A stretch of 64,000 nt of DNA from Vanilla planifolia (Eukaryota; Streptophyta; Magnoliopsida; Asparagales; Orchidaceae). The stretch lies in the NCBI GenBank assembly GCA_023846275.1, contig CM043872.1:27084670-27148669 (forward strand), written 5' to 3'. Below, one piece after another: positions 1 to 40,939 of the stretch (position 1 is its first letter; every line of letters starts with the position of its first letter). A program made the translations under genes and the position numbers. Under the pieces are notes generated by a model that worked only from the letters and a program-made list of their open reading frames with translations, searched no databases and was not told the DNA's origin.

Positions 1-1899
1 CCAGTACAGCACATTGTGATATCTTTGAGATGATTGCTCAGTAATACTCCATATCGATAATTCATGGAAACATCTCGTGTCTCCCAGTACAGCACAAATT
101 ATTGGGCCACACAAATAGAAAAAAACACAAGAATAAGAAAAAAAGATAAGTGTGAGATTTTAAGTGGAAATGACAAAGTATAAGTAAAACCCACTATTGT
201 ACTCAGAAGATCTTTACTAAAACTCGGAGAAGTTACAAGGATAATACAGAGTTTCCTATCAAATTTTTTCAATCTCTCTTGGTTGATGCTTACACCTTAA
301 ATATCTTAATAGTTATCAAGAGAGACAAGGCTACCAAAGGTTGTGGATGTGTTCTCACATCATACACATTCTAAATGGTAAATTATCTCATCTATTATAA
401 AAATCTACACCATATGCTGTCAAAGCAATTTTTGCCAACAAATTGTTATCATTATCCAAACTAATAACGTAAACTTGTCCTTTGCTTATTGGTAACAACA
501 ATAAATTGTTTCCTCCTATAACTATGCCTTGTGAGAAGTATGGATCATTAACCAAACCCTTAGTTTAGTAGTAAACCCTATGATAAAACTTCTTACTGAA
601 AATGTTATGAACATATCCTCATAATATATTAAAAAAAATCTTGTCATCATATAACGATATTACGGAGTAATACAACTCTTAACATGACCTGGCCAAGTTT
701 GTGTGAGCATTCGTTGACTTAATCAAGCTCCACGCTCCAAAATATCCCAAATGGAGACTAATCATGCTTAGATGACTATGTTTGAAGATGAGTTGATCTC
801 TTCTCCTATTATTCGACATACTTGTTTTAATTCTATATAAATGCCAATTGAAGTAGAACATAACCTCACTTTACCGATGTTAACCAACTTTGTCATAACC
901 ATGCCTTAAATGTCAAGGTATTATCCGATTTAGTTATCCCATACTAATCATAGCAGGCTTTCTCCTAAAATGTTTCTAAATATCTCAGAATCATTGTTTG
1001 TTAAATAAAGCCCAAAATCATTGCCCTTTTTAATTATTGTGAGACTAAGGACCTTTGTACCTCTTAGCTAAAATTCTACTAGGAGCCGCTCCTTACATAG
1101 TGATTTCACCTCGATGACATAACTCAACGACCACCCCCCACCAACTTTAGTCCCGAGTTACAAAAAGGCTAGACCCTCAAGACCAAACCTCTCTAAGTTA
1201 ATCTTCTTGACACCTAGTCTTCTAGAGACTTAATCTTGGGTTTTGCTAACCCAATAGCTTTTTGATTAGTTAATGCTCAAACCATATTGGCTATAAGAGA
1301 TGTTGCTTTGAAACCAAAATATCATTATTTAATATAATTATGTCAAGATATTGACACTTTTGATCATTTAATATGGACCAAGAAAAGTTTTATCCTTAAA
1401 AAGTGTCTCAATATCTTAAACATTGGTCTCTCATATAAAGCCTATAATCATTCCCTCAATAGTTGATGTAAGATTAATCATGTTTGAACTTCTTCATGTA
1501 GAAGCTTGTCAAGAGCCTTTTCATGTTCAATAATTTCACCTCGAGGTTATCACCTGATAATCACTCTTTATTCCACATAAGATTAGTTCCACCACAATTA
1601 TCTCAAAGACCTTACTTTAAAACTCTATTATTGAAGGAAGTCTTTTTTTCAATACTTAGAATTGTATCATCTAAACTAACTCTAGGGCAAAATGGAAACA
1701 TTACTGCACTCAGAAGATTAGAAGTGGAATATATTAAACAGCAAGAATAACTACCATACACTTACCCTCAAGGGAATCGTGATGTCAAACCTTTTAAAAC
1801 GATCAAAAAGATTAACGGAAATATGCTACATCTGATTAATGGTTATAAATACAGTGAAGTTGGATGAATTCTAACATCATATAACCATATAATCTGCAG
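1..1899. other. AT-rich non-coding stretch upstream of the visible ABCB exons
   Basis: No exon encoding the first membrane domain of the ABC transporter could be found here, although the first visible exon at 1,900 opens with a splice acceptor. A 13-nt string (CCAGTACAGCACA) occurs at 1-13 and again at 85-97. A minus-strand stretch at 388-564 stays open for 58 codons without a start codon; I do not recognise its translation. The rest looks like old repeat debris. It may be an intron of the ABCB gene or sequence that replaced the gene's 5' half. Confidence 0.5.
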
Positions 1900-4800
1900 A
1901 TCTCTAGGTCAGGCATCTCCATGCATGAGTTCATTTGCAGCTGGACAGGCTGCAGCATTCAAGATGTTTGAAACAATAAACAGAAAGCCAGAGATAGATT
2001 CCCAAAGCAACAAAGGAAGGATTCTAGATGAAATTAATGGAGACATAGATTTCAAAAATGTATACTTCAGTTATCCGGCGAGGCCCACAGAACAAGTATT
2101 TAAAGGACTAAAACTCGCCATAAAAAGTGGCACCAACGTAGCTTTGGTTGGAGAGAGTGGGAGTGGAAAGTCCACAGTGCTTAGTTTGATAGAAAGGTTT
2201 TATGACCCCCAAGATGGTGAAGTACTGATAGACGGCATCAATCTGAAAGAGTTCCAGCTAAGATGGATCAGAGGGAAGATAGGCCTTGTTAACCAAGAGC
2301 CGGTCCTCTTTACTTCTAGCATTAGAGAAAACATAGCTTACGGGAAGGAAAATGCTACAATGGAAGAGATAAAAAAAGCTACAGAGCTTGCTAACGCAAC
2401 AAGCTTCATAGAAAAACTGCCACAGGTCAGAATTCTAAACAATTACCCTTCCTGCTTTCCTATCACTCTTAGCTTTTTTTTTCTATTAGACTTTAGAAAG
2501 TTAAACAAATCTTACCAATGTTTATTAAACTGTATTTATTGTAATAAGGGATTTGACACAATGGTTGGGGAGTATGGAACTCAGTTATCAGGGGGACAGA
2601 GGCAAAGATTGGCTATTGCAAGAGCAATTCTAAAAGATCCACGAATTCTGCTTCTTGATGAAGCTACAAGTTCCCTAGATGCAGAGTCTGAGCAAGTGGT
2701 GCAGCAAGCACTTGAGAAGGCAATGCAAAGTCGGACAACTGTTATTATTGCTCACCGATTGAGCACAGTGAGAAATTCAGACACAATAGTGGTCCTGCAT
2801 AAAGGTGCAATTGTTCAAAAAGGTAACATTCAACAAACAATCAAAATAACAAGCCAAGCAAATTTCCAAATCCGTAGCTTGTATCATATGGTATTACAAG
2901 TAGAAGGACATTAACTCTATGATAAACTTCAGCGCAATAGCCTCTCTAAGTTCCTTTTTTGTGTCAATAATCAGGTTCACACACAGAGCTTGTACGGGAC
3001 CGAAGGGGAGCATATTCACAACTACTTCACTTACAGGAAATGAATAGAGATTCGCTACACAAAAGCCAACATGACCAGGACAGGGTTGTTAGCTTAGCAG
3101 AATTAGGCAGACAAGTCAGCCAAAGAAATGCTTTCCCCCGCTCCATAAGCCGAGGAAAATCAATTGGCCACCGCCATTCCTTCTCAATGCCATTTGGTTT
3201 ACCTCTAGGTCTTGACATTCAAGACAGCACAGTTGAAACAGATACTGAGGAGACATCACTTCCAATGGAAGAACTACCACTTCTGCGCCTTGCTAACCTT
3301 AACAAACCCGAGCTCCCAATTTTCATAGTTGGAGTAATTGCTGCAGTTTTTAATGGGATAATACTACCAATTTTTGGTGTCCTATTATCAGATATGATAG
3401 AAACATTTTACCAGCCACCACAGAAGCTAAGGAAGGATTCCAGGTTCTATTCAGTAATGTTCATTGTTCTTGGATTACTGTCTTTGTTAGCGATGCCAGC
3501 AAGATCATATTTCTTTGCAGTAGCTGGATCTCGGCTAATCAGAAGGATCAGAATTATGACATTTGAGAAAGTTGTTCATATGGAAATGGCATGGTTTGAT
3601 GATAATGAGAACTCCAGTGGAGCAATTGAAGCAAGACTATCAATTGACGCAGCAGCATTCAGAAGTCTTGTGGGTGACAATCTAGCATTACTGGTTCAGA
3701 ACACGGCAACTTTGTCAATTGGTTTGATTATCGCCTTTGCTGCAAACTGGCAACTTTCACTGATCATCTTGGCTTTAATTCCTCTAATAGGCCTAAACTC
3801 ATGGGCCCAAATCGTCTTCATGAAGGGATTTAGTGCAGATGCAAAGGTTCTCCTACCTATAAACTTCAAATCTCATCATTACTAAGTACATAGAAATGAA
3901 CTCTAGATCATGCTAAAGATTCAAGTAGGGTTTAAATTTCAATTTTACTTCATCGCCAAGATTTCTAAAGTGTCATGATGGCATTTTATTCCTCTTTTCA
4001 TCATAAGTTTCTAGAAATTGCTGCACTACAGTTGAAAGAAAAATAATTTAGCCATAAACCAAAACTAATTATTCTACCAGTCCATTTTAAAGTGGCTTAT
4101 TCGCTGAATTTTCACCTAAGAAGGGCATGATGCATTTGCACTGCAGTTATAATGTAGAAAAATAATAACAGAAGCCCCTAAATGTAGGATACTTGTTCTC
4201 AAAATCAGTAGATCGAGTAACAGAATATTGCCAAACTTAGACTTAAACAAAGAAAAGAAACTTATATTTACAAGGAAAATGCTAATGATTGCAGATTATA
4301 TACGAGAAGGCAAGTCAAGTTGCAAGCGATGCTGTGGGAAATATAAGAACAGTTGCCTCATTTACAGCTGAGGAGAAAGTCTTGGAACTATATAAGAAAA
4401 AAAGCGAGAGTCCAAATAAAACAGGGATCAGGCAGGCAGTCATTAGTGGAACCAGTATTGGGATTTCCTTCTTCTTGCTATTCTGCGTTTATGCAGCTAG
4501 TTTCTATGCCGGAGCAAGGCTTGTTCAGGATGGAAAGACGACATTTGGTAAAGTTTTCCGAGTAAGTACATGTTACCTTTCATTGTAGGAATATTTCAAT
4601 CACATATAAGAAGTAAAATCCAACCATTAGAAACTTATGCATTGCGCAGAGAAATATATTACCTAAGATGCAGTTTGCAACTCCAACAAAAAATATCTGT
4701 AAACAGAATACAATAATTTCCAAATTGTTCAGGGATGATTTTCTGTTGGTTCACTAGGAGAAAGCAATTGAAAAAAAGAAAGGAGTTTTCCAATTTGATA

Positions 4801-6518
4801 TAGCAAACTCCATCTTTTTCAGCAAACTATTAGCAACCTATGTACAAAATTTTATATTCAATTTTGTTTGATGGAACATAAAATGCTCATAACTTAAAAT
4901 CTAATTTTGTGTGCTGTCTAGGTTTTCTTTGCCCTAGCAATGGCTGCCATCGGAGTTTCCCATTCAAGTTCGGTAGCACCAGATTCTAACAAAGCCAGAG
5001 GTGCCGCAGCATCAATTTTGGCAATTCTTGACCGCCAACCTAAGATAGATTCAAGTGATAATTCTGGTATTAAATTGGATGAGCTGAGAGGTGACATAGA
5101 GTTCCAACATGTTAGATTCAGTTATCCCACAAGGAAAGAAGTCAAAGTTCTGCAGGAATTTTGCTTGGCCATAAAATCTGGAAAGGTAAAAATATAAATT
5201 CTTTGACTGAGTTTAAGAAAGAACTTGCTAGGTAGAAACAAAATTTCCATGAAGGCACAACCTGTACAAGATGAATGATATAAAAAAAATATATATAAAT
5301 TTCATTAACTTCTAAAATATATGCTAAAAAGCTTGATTTATGCTCCAGAATGTTGCGCTTGTTGGTGAGAGTGGATGCGGGAAGTCAACAATAATATCAC
5401 TGCTGCAGAGGTTTTACGATCCTGATTCAGGACAGATACTATTAGATGGAGTTGATATAAAGAGGCTTCAACTAAAGTGGCTAAGGCAGCAAATGGGCCT
5501 GGTAAGCCAAGAACCTTTATTGTTCAACGACACAATCCGAGCTAATATCGCCTATGGTAAAGAAGGAAAGGCTACTGAGGCAGAAATAGTAGCTGCATCC
5601 GATTTGGCAAATGCCCACAAGTTCATATGTGCTCTAAATCAGGTCAGAAACATACTGATAATATTTTTTTTTTTAAAGATGAAACATACTGATGATCTTT
5701 AAGCATATAATCAATACTCCAAAATTGTCTGATAATTTTTCAACCAGTTTGATGGAATGCAGTAACAGTTGTGTTACTTGTATTACTGTAACGAGCATTA
5801 AAACAATGAACATGTAGTGTAAACATTCTCAAAAATCATTGAAGATTAATCTAACAATTTTATCACCTCAAAAAAAGTCCATCCCGTGTTCCTTCAAGCT
5901 GATGTTTCATAGCTACAATAATCAAAATGGAATTCAACTGAGATAAAAGGGAGATCATATAGAAGAATTACTAATGTAAGAAATGGGCATCACAAGTTTT
6001 TGGTAGACAATTACTTTCTTGCATGGTTTGAATTTCTTTCAACATAGAGAGAATGCTTGTTAAAGAAAAATCTTAAAAATCTTATATACATAGAATGAAT
6101 AAGAAAAATAAAAATCTTTGCTTTCCTTTTACATAACTTTTATCTCATCACAAAATGTAATTTTCAGGGGTATGACACAATTGTGGGTGAAAGAGGAGCT
6201 CAATTATCAGGTGGCCAGAAGCAACGTGTAGCAATTGCTCGTGCAATAATTAAGGAACCGAAGATATTACTCTTAGATGAGGCTACAAGTGCACTTGACG
6301 CAGAATCTGAGCAAGTAGTTCAAGAAGCATTAAACCAAGTGACTGTGAATCGGACAACAGTGGTCATTGCCCACCGCCTCTCCACAATCAGAAATGCTGA
6401 TTTGATATGCGTGATCAAGGGTGGCATAATAGTGGACAAAGGAACACATGATAAGATGATCAACAGCTGTGGACCTTATGCATCCATGGTAGCACTTCAC
6501 TCAAGAGGGAATTTATAG
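1900..6518 (+). CDS. ABCB-type (P-glycoprotein/MDR) transporter, 3' part, seven exons
   Basis: Exons 1900-2425, 2549-2822, 2975-3846, 4295-4561, 4922-5185, 5349-5642 and 6168-6518 (stop TAG) join in frame through GT..AG introns to 948 residues. The order is: end of TMD1, NBD1 (Walker [10 protein letters not shown] near residue 83, Q-loop LVNQEP, signature LSGGQ near 188, Walker B ILLLDEAT near 210, H-loop IIAHRLST near 245), a basic Ser/Arg linker, TMD2 (about 360-640), then NBD2 (Walker [10 protein letters not shown] near 740, [27 protein letters not shown]). Both ATP sites look complete. Known family: plant plasma-membrane full-size ABCB proteins of about 1,250-1,300 residues, several of which move auxin; the wording of NBDs and linker is closest to the ABCB4/11/12/21 group. 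About 330 N-terminal residues (TMD1) are missing from the window. Either they lie upstream beyond a long intron or the gene is 5'-truncated. The substrate cannot be read from sequence. Confidence 0.9.
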
Positions 6519-7000
6519 ATAAAAAAGTTGGTTTTGCTTCTTTTCATGGGCAAGAAAAATCTCCCGCCCTCCCTTCATTTATTCATAGGTGTAACTTCTG
6601 AGATAATGCTTATGAATGGAAGGCATCACAAGGAGGAGAGGATTGCAGTGGAGAATACGGCTTAAAGTAATTTAGAGTAGCAAGGCACTTCTTTATATAA
6701 ATCTGCATAATGAGTAACAATCGTATCAACCCTTTGCTTGTACTGGAGATATCAACAAAAAATTGGATATATTAAAACCTACAAAACTGAAAAATAGAAC
6801 CTGCATATTGAGACAAAAACGAAGAGCTTTTGAACAAACAATGACAGAAAAAATCATATCATGTAGATAGTTGAAAAATGAAAGCAGCTGCCAAGTGAGC
6901 AATTTTTTGGCAATTAAGATACTTAAAAAACACTGTTGTTCACGTTACATGAGCGCTAACGACCAAAAATGAGGCTTCTCGAACATAACCTTGAATGACA
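6519..7000 (+). other. Probable 3' UTR of the ABCB gene and short spacer
   Basis: AT-rich sequence follows the TAG at 6516-6518. No further coding signal on the plus strand. The exact polyadenylation site cannot be fixed by eye. Confidence 0.4.
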
Positions 7001-7268
7001 TCAAATGACATCAAGCAGATAACTTGACACCAAAACCAGGGGGAACTGTATGGGAGACAGCAACTCGGGTAAAGAAAATGAGTTAGTGACGATGAGATTC
7101 CACTCTTTGCCTGCGAAGAGCAGCACCTCAAATCCCGATCTATTATTTTACCTTCTTTCTATGATTTAGTTTCAATTAAGACTTCATGTTGTTATACCTT
7201 CGACTCTCCGGCGCATGTGTGAGTTCGCCATAGTCGGTGGGCAAAGAGACGGACGCTTCAGCTCTCAT
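7001..7268 (-). CDS. Possible two-exon small gene or gene relic, unknown function
   Basis: On the minus strand an ATG at 7268 opens MRAEASVSLPTDYGELTHAP and runs to a donor (AAG/GTATAA) at 7198/7197. After a 56-nt gap that starts GT and ends AG, 7139-7001 continues in phase to a TGA, giving 69 residues. The second part contains the string FEVLLFAGKEW. The patch is more GC-rich than its surroundings and its protein composition looks natural, but I do not recognise a family. A 56-nt intron would be short for a plant. It could instead be the 5' end of a broken gene whose rest was lost, facing the 3' end of the ABCB gene. An overlapping upstream ATG exists in another frame. Confidence 0.22.
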
Positions 7269-7522
7269 AGCTGTGTGAATGACTAAAGGAGGCTATGGCA
7301 AGGACTGAAGGAGGCATCAATCTCGAGCGAAAGCGGCGCTCCAGATCTCTCTTCGCCAATAAAATTAGTAATTTTTCTAAATAACTACGCGGAAGGAGAT
7401 CTTGTTTGGCGGATAATTGTAACAAACATTACAAATAATTTAATGTGTATTTGTATTAATTCACAAGGTTTTTTCAAATAAAAAATAAGTAATATATATA
7501 TAATGTTAATAAATCTAAAAAT

Positions 7523-7523
<1 letters not shown>

Positions 7524-7580
<57 letters not shown>
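7524..7580. repeat. (TA)n microsatellite
   Basis: Uninterrupted TA dinucleotide run of about 57 nt in AT-rich spacer. Confidence 0.95.
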
Positions 7581-7582
<2 letters not shown>

Positions 7583-8170
7583 CTAAAAAAATATACATAT
7601 TAATGGTAAAGTTATAATAGTATACATTTAAAATTTTAAAAATATGTATATCATTTTAAACAAAAAATAAATAAAATGTTAATAAAAATATACTTTCAAA
7701 CACAAATTGTTATTTAAAAGATGTAAAATATTTTGTTAACCCTTAAATATACTTTGTATTTATATTTCATATGGATCCAAATATATTTTAATTCTACAAA
7801 GATGACAATAAAAAAATAATATGTGAATTAAAAAAGATCATGTATTGTCTTGAGATTTTTTTTATTCTACTATGAATAAATGAAGAACATATGTATATAA
7901 GTTTATAAATATTTATTTTTATGTAATAAAACTAATATCTTAAAAAATTTGATACATTAGAATAAAAATAATATTTTAATTATATCATTAAAACTGTGCT
8001 AATTTGAATAATAATTTAGAATGTAGGTATATAATTTGATAAAGCCAAACATTAAGAATTTGTAGGTGCTTATCCTATGAGTTGTGAAACCCTATTAGAT
8101 TTCAATTTATTTTTAAAAGATAAAAATATAAAAATAATAAAACTATATCCTTATTCTCTAAAGTTAAACA
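7581..8170. other. AT-rich spacer without gene
   Basis: Low-complexity A/T-rich sequence; no reading frame, repeat unit or RNA gene recognised. Confidence 0.5.
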
Positions 8171-8174
8171 AAAC

Positions 8175-9278
8175 AATAGGGATAAAATGGTAATTGCATG
8201 GATTACCACCTTGCTTAAGCAAAGGAAGAAAAGCTAAAGATGTGAGATTGCTTAATTATGGAAGATTTGAGGAAGTAATTGTTACAAAAAGTTGTGAGAA
8301 AGATATAGAAAAAAAAAATAAAAAAAAGGAACTATTGGCTTCAATTACAAAAAAGCAAAAGAAAGATTAACAAGAGAAGGAAACTTAAGGCTATAACTAG
8401 AAGTAGAATGAACAAAGAGAAACAAAAAAACAAAGAAAAACAACAAGAATGAATAAAAAGTTTGAGAAAACATTTTGAGCAACTGAGAAACATAAGAAAA
8501 GATAATAAAATATGATTATAAGATGTTTGCATATTTTTTATTATTGTTTAGGATATTTTGTTATAATAATTATTATAAGACATGTCTAAGAAAGAGGAAT
8601 TGGCTTACTAATTTTCTCACATCGCTTAATATGGTTGAGATTGTTTTATAGTATAATCAATTCATAAATTCTTATACAACACCTAAAAATATTAATCTAA
8701 TCTCTCTAATTCATAAACCTAAAACTAATTGTACAAACATTATTTAACCATTGTGCTTGTATGACATTGCATAGAAAACTATATTCTCATCTTCAACGTC
8801 TTGATTTTGACTCAAACCGCTTATTAACCATTTCAACTTCACTATAAATCATTCTAGTATCAATTCTAATTGAAACCACAGCCTAACTATATTTCTATTT
8901 GCATAAAACTAAATTGAATTCAACAAAAGAATCAACTTAAATACTTTTCTTTTCTTAGCTAGTTGTTGCTCCTTATTTTTCATTGTATTACACTTGCTGT
9001 AGCCCCTCTTCTCCTCTTCAACTTGCTTCCAACCTCTCCTTTGAGTTATAAACAATACTTTCCTACCTTTCTTATTATATTTCTCTATTTCTTTGGTTTT
9101 CTCATTGCCCTAATATCTATCTCCTTTTCTTTTTATTTCCTTTCTCCTCAACAAATTCTCTTTTTCTCTCTTATTTCTCTATTAAATACCCACTTAACCC
9201 AATAAAAATCACCTTAATCCCATCTCATTTGAGGTGGTATAGTTTGGGATTAAAAAATTACTGTTTCACCCTTACTCA
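8175..9278. mobile_element. Possible non-autonomous DNA element with degenerate terminal inverted repeats
   Basis: The left end near 8,177 reads GGGATAAAATGGTAATT and is followed after about 9 nt by TACCACCT. The complement of the right end near 9,275 reads GGGTGAAACAGTAATT and is followed by ATACCACCT, so the two ends resemble inverted copies. A smaller inverted repeat (TTAATCCCA / TGGGATTAA) lies just inside the right end near 9,214-9,253. No transposase and no clear target duplication were seen. It could be chance similarity in AT-rich DNA. Confidence 0.25.
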
Positions 9279-9738
9279 ATTTAAGAAATTATACTTATAT
9301 TATTTTTGAAAGTTCACAATTAATTATCTAGATTTTACAAAATTTCAAATCCCATGTCTTTAGATTTCTCTTGAAGAGTTTTATTCAATAGTATATTAAC
9401 AAAAAATTAATATATTTGAAATCATAACATACTTTTTGAAATAATAATAATTTAATAATATTTTAACCTATAAATATTCAATTTGAACAATTTTACTTTA
9501 TTACAATAAAATTACATTAAATATAATAAACTTATAAATAGTTGCAAGAATATTACTAAAAGTTAATATAATGATCATTGGATAATATGATTCAAAATAT
9601 TGAAACTACTATAATAAAACTAAGTCAATATATTGGTTAACAAGTCATGCAATTAAAAATTTGAAAGTCTAGCGATTAAGAATAATAGGAAAACAAAAAG
9701 TTAAGTCTCACACATAACAAGATGAAAATAAAGAAATA

Positions 9739-10120
9739 AGATTTTAGTTGTATCTAAGTAAACTCAAGTATGACCATAGATGTCATAGGATCGGTTTCTA
9801 AATGGGTAACAATATATTAAGAAAAAGAGAGTAGTATAATAGAACCAAAAGGTTTACTTGTTTAAGAAAAAAATATTAATAAATAAAATTATATTAAGAA
9901 AGAAAGACCAAAAGGTTGATTTCTTATGCATAAAAAAATGAAAAATAATAAATAGAGTTTTCACTATTGCTAAGTAAACTCAAAGAAGACAATAGGTTGA
10001 TCACCTGAAAAAAGAGAGTAATAAGATAGACCAAAAGGTTTACTTGGTTAAGATGATAAGATATTAATAAATAAAACTATATTAAGAAAGAAATACCAAA
10101 ATGCTAAGTGCTTGTGCATG
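9739..10120. repeat. Decayed tandem duplication, unit about 185-215 bp
   Basis: Two successive blocks share ordered words: CTAAGTAAACTCAA, then GAGAGTA, then ACCAAAAGGTTTACTTG, then ATATTAATAAATAAAA and ATATTAAGAAAGAAA. The first copy is about 9,752-9,930 and the second about 9,970-10,120. Many substitutions and small indels separate them. Confidence 0.6.
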
Positions 10121-10389
10121 ATAGCCAATGCATTTTTAGATCATGTTGAATTTCGCACACATCGTACATAATACTATTTTTCTAAATTATCTCTTTTATT
10201 GGCTTCTAATAATAACATCATATGCACATTTATCAATATTGTGCTTAATTTGATAGTATTTATATTTTATTTTGCTTAAAATTCATATAATATAATTTTC
10301 CTCTTTTCTATATGCTACTACTATTTGCATATAATATGTTAGCACCAAGCTCCAACCTTTGAGCATTACATACTGCTTAATATCCTTAA

Positions 10390-10560
10390 ACCTGAGCATG
10401 TTGTATGTTAGCTCAAAGTACCATACTCGAGCTCAACATGATAAACTACTCAATTATATTGGCAAATCATATTTTATACTTGATGTATTGTACATTAATT
10501 TAATATACCATACGTCAGCTCGATAAACCATACCTCAGTTCGATGTACCAAACATTAAGG
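10390..10560. repeat. Degenerate short tandem motif of about 20 bp
   Basis: Near 10,500-10,555 a motif of the form TACCATACgTCAGCTCGAT recurs with variation (ACCATACCTCAGTTCGATG, TACCAAACATTAAGG). Looser matches occur at 10,410-10,440. Function unknown; probably a remnant of a larger repeat. Confidence 0.4.
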
Positions 10561-11293
10561 ATTGAAATATCAACTCTAAAACAATAGACAATACTTAACT
10601 TCGAAAGCACTATCGATTTGAGTTTAGCATATCATAAATCAAGTTTGAACACATTGTACGTTAGTTTCACCCAAAACAATGATGGTACCTCCTCTTCTTT
10701 GATCTTCCTATTCTAGCCAATAATAGTAGCCTCATATACATCAAATATGAATATACATAATAAATACTTCACTATAGTTAAGGGTTTTTTTATAATCAAA
10801 GAGTAGTAATTAAATATAAATAGTCTCAAGACTATACAATCATCACAACTTTACCAATTATACTCTCCACTCCTAAATCATTTTGATTTCATACTCTAAA
10901 TTGCAAATGAATCTACCAAATCACTGATCTTGATTTCAATTCAATATTCTAGTGTCACCAACATATTGATACCTAAACATCTTTTGCTCATCTCGAAACA
11001 TGTTCAATGAGATTGGATCATTTTTCTACATGCAAATGACTCATGGCACATGGGATTGATTTCTTGTAATCTCAACAAACATTGTTGAGCTCCATTATGT
11101 TATTCATTCTGTTTGATACTAACAATTCTTATGATGTTTCACTTGTAAAGCATCATAACACTACCATTGTATGTTTTCGCTTTCAACTAAACATGATTAG
11201 AGAGACAATTTCAACTTGTACAAATATAATAAGATTCATGTCTACTAACCTATCCACTAGTACTCATATATACACAAATAAGACAAACAAATA

Positions 11294-11313
11294 ATATATA
11301 TATATATATATAC
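11294..11313. repeat. Short (AT)n microsatellite
   Basis: AT dinucleotide run of about 20 nt. Confidence 0.85.
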
Positions 11314-11933
11314 ATAATATGACAATAATAATAATATTATCATAAAGACACTTTAATAGACCGTGAAAATTATTACAAGCATTATCACTCATTATTTGAG
11401 CAATATGGCAAAAAAAGTGTCAATGTCTAAATGTATTAATTCTCTTAAATATCTCATTAAATTATATAATAAACTAACCTGTTTCTAAAATTATTTTGCC
11501 AACAATTTACCTAAATTAATAAGCACCTTTTATGAAGAGCAAACCTGGGCCAGTCCTGCCATGCAGCTAGAATGCAAGACACCCAATAAGCGAGACAAGA
11601 ATCCATCATTCGAATATAAAAAATATCTATATATATCCTCTTCCAAGACTTAAATAATTCATAAAAATGGCCGCTTTAATTCAAGTAAGCAAAATCAAAT
11701 GTTACAGGAGCTGTTGTCCTGCTTCAAGAATGCATAACATTCATAAGAACCTTGTCAGATAAAATTGCTTAAAAGAAGCTAAAAAAACAACTTATGGTTA
11801 AAGCTTAAAATGCAGCTCTTTAGCTTATTCTACATCAATCTTCAGTAAGGCTTATTTCATGGTAACAAGAAGCATGAGAACACACCGATGGAAGACAAAG
11901 CTGAAGTCTCAAATGAGAAAAAGCATTCATTTC

Positions 11934-40620
<28,687 letters not shown>

Positions 40621-40789
40621 GGGGATCAATAGGCTTCTCCTAGAAGAACTCCGCTTTGGGAAGGAGAGGCGAAGAAGATACAAAACGTTTCTTCTTATAT
40701 GGGAAATGGAGGAAGAAGGTTGTAAAAATCTGAATGAAGGAACATTCGAGACTAACCCCTGCCGACGGGAAAGGTAAAAATGCCGGCAA

Positions 40790-40870
40790 GGGGCACCTGC
40801 GAATACAATGCGATGCCATTTATAGCGGAAGCAGGCTCTTTCCTACCAGCGTTCCAGCAATATCGAAAAT
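40790..40870 (-). promoter_or_regulatory. Likely core promoter of the GSDA gene
   Basis: On the minus strand CTATAAATGG occurs at 40825-40816, in a more GC-rich patch than the surrounding DNA, about 200 nt before the ATG at 40620. The sequence between it and the ATG is C/T-rich, as plant 5' leaders often are. The start site would be near 40,785-40,795. This is inferred from position and motif only. Confidence 0.5.
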
Positions 40871-40919
40871 TGCTTTAATTTTACTCCGTTATCAGTGTAC
40901 TTAGCGAATAATGACGTGT

Positions 40920-40938
40920 TTTTTTTTTTTTTTTTTTG
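40920..40938. repeat. Poly-T tract
   Basis: About 19 consecutive T upstream of the GSDA promoter. Confidence 0.9.
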
Positions 40939-40939
40939 C

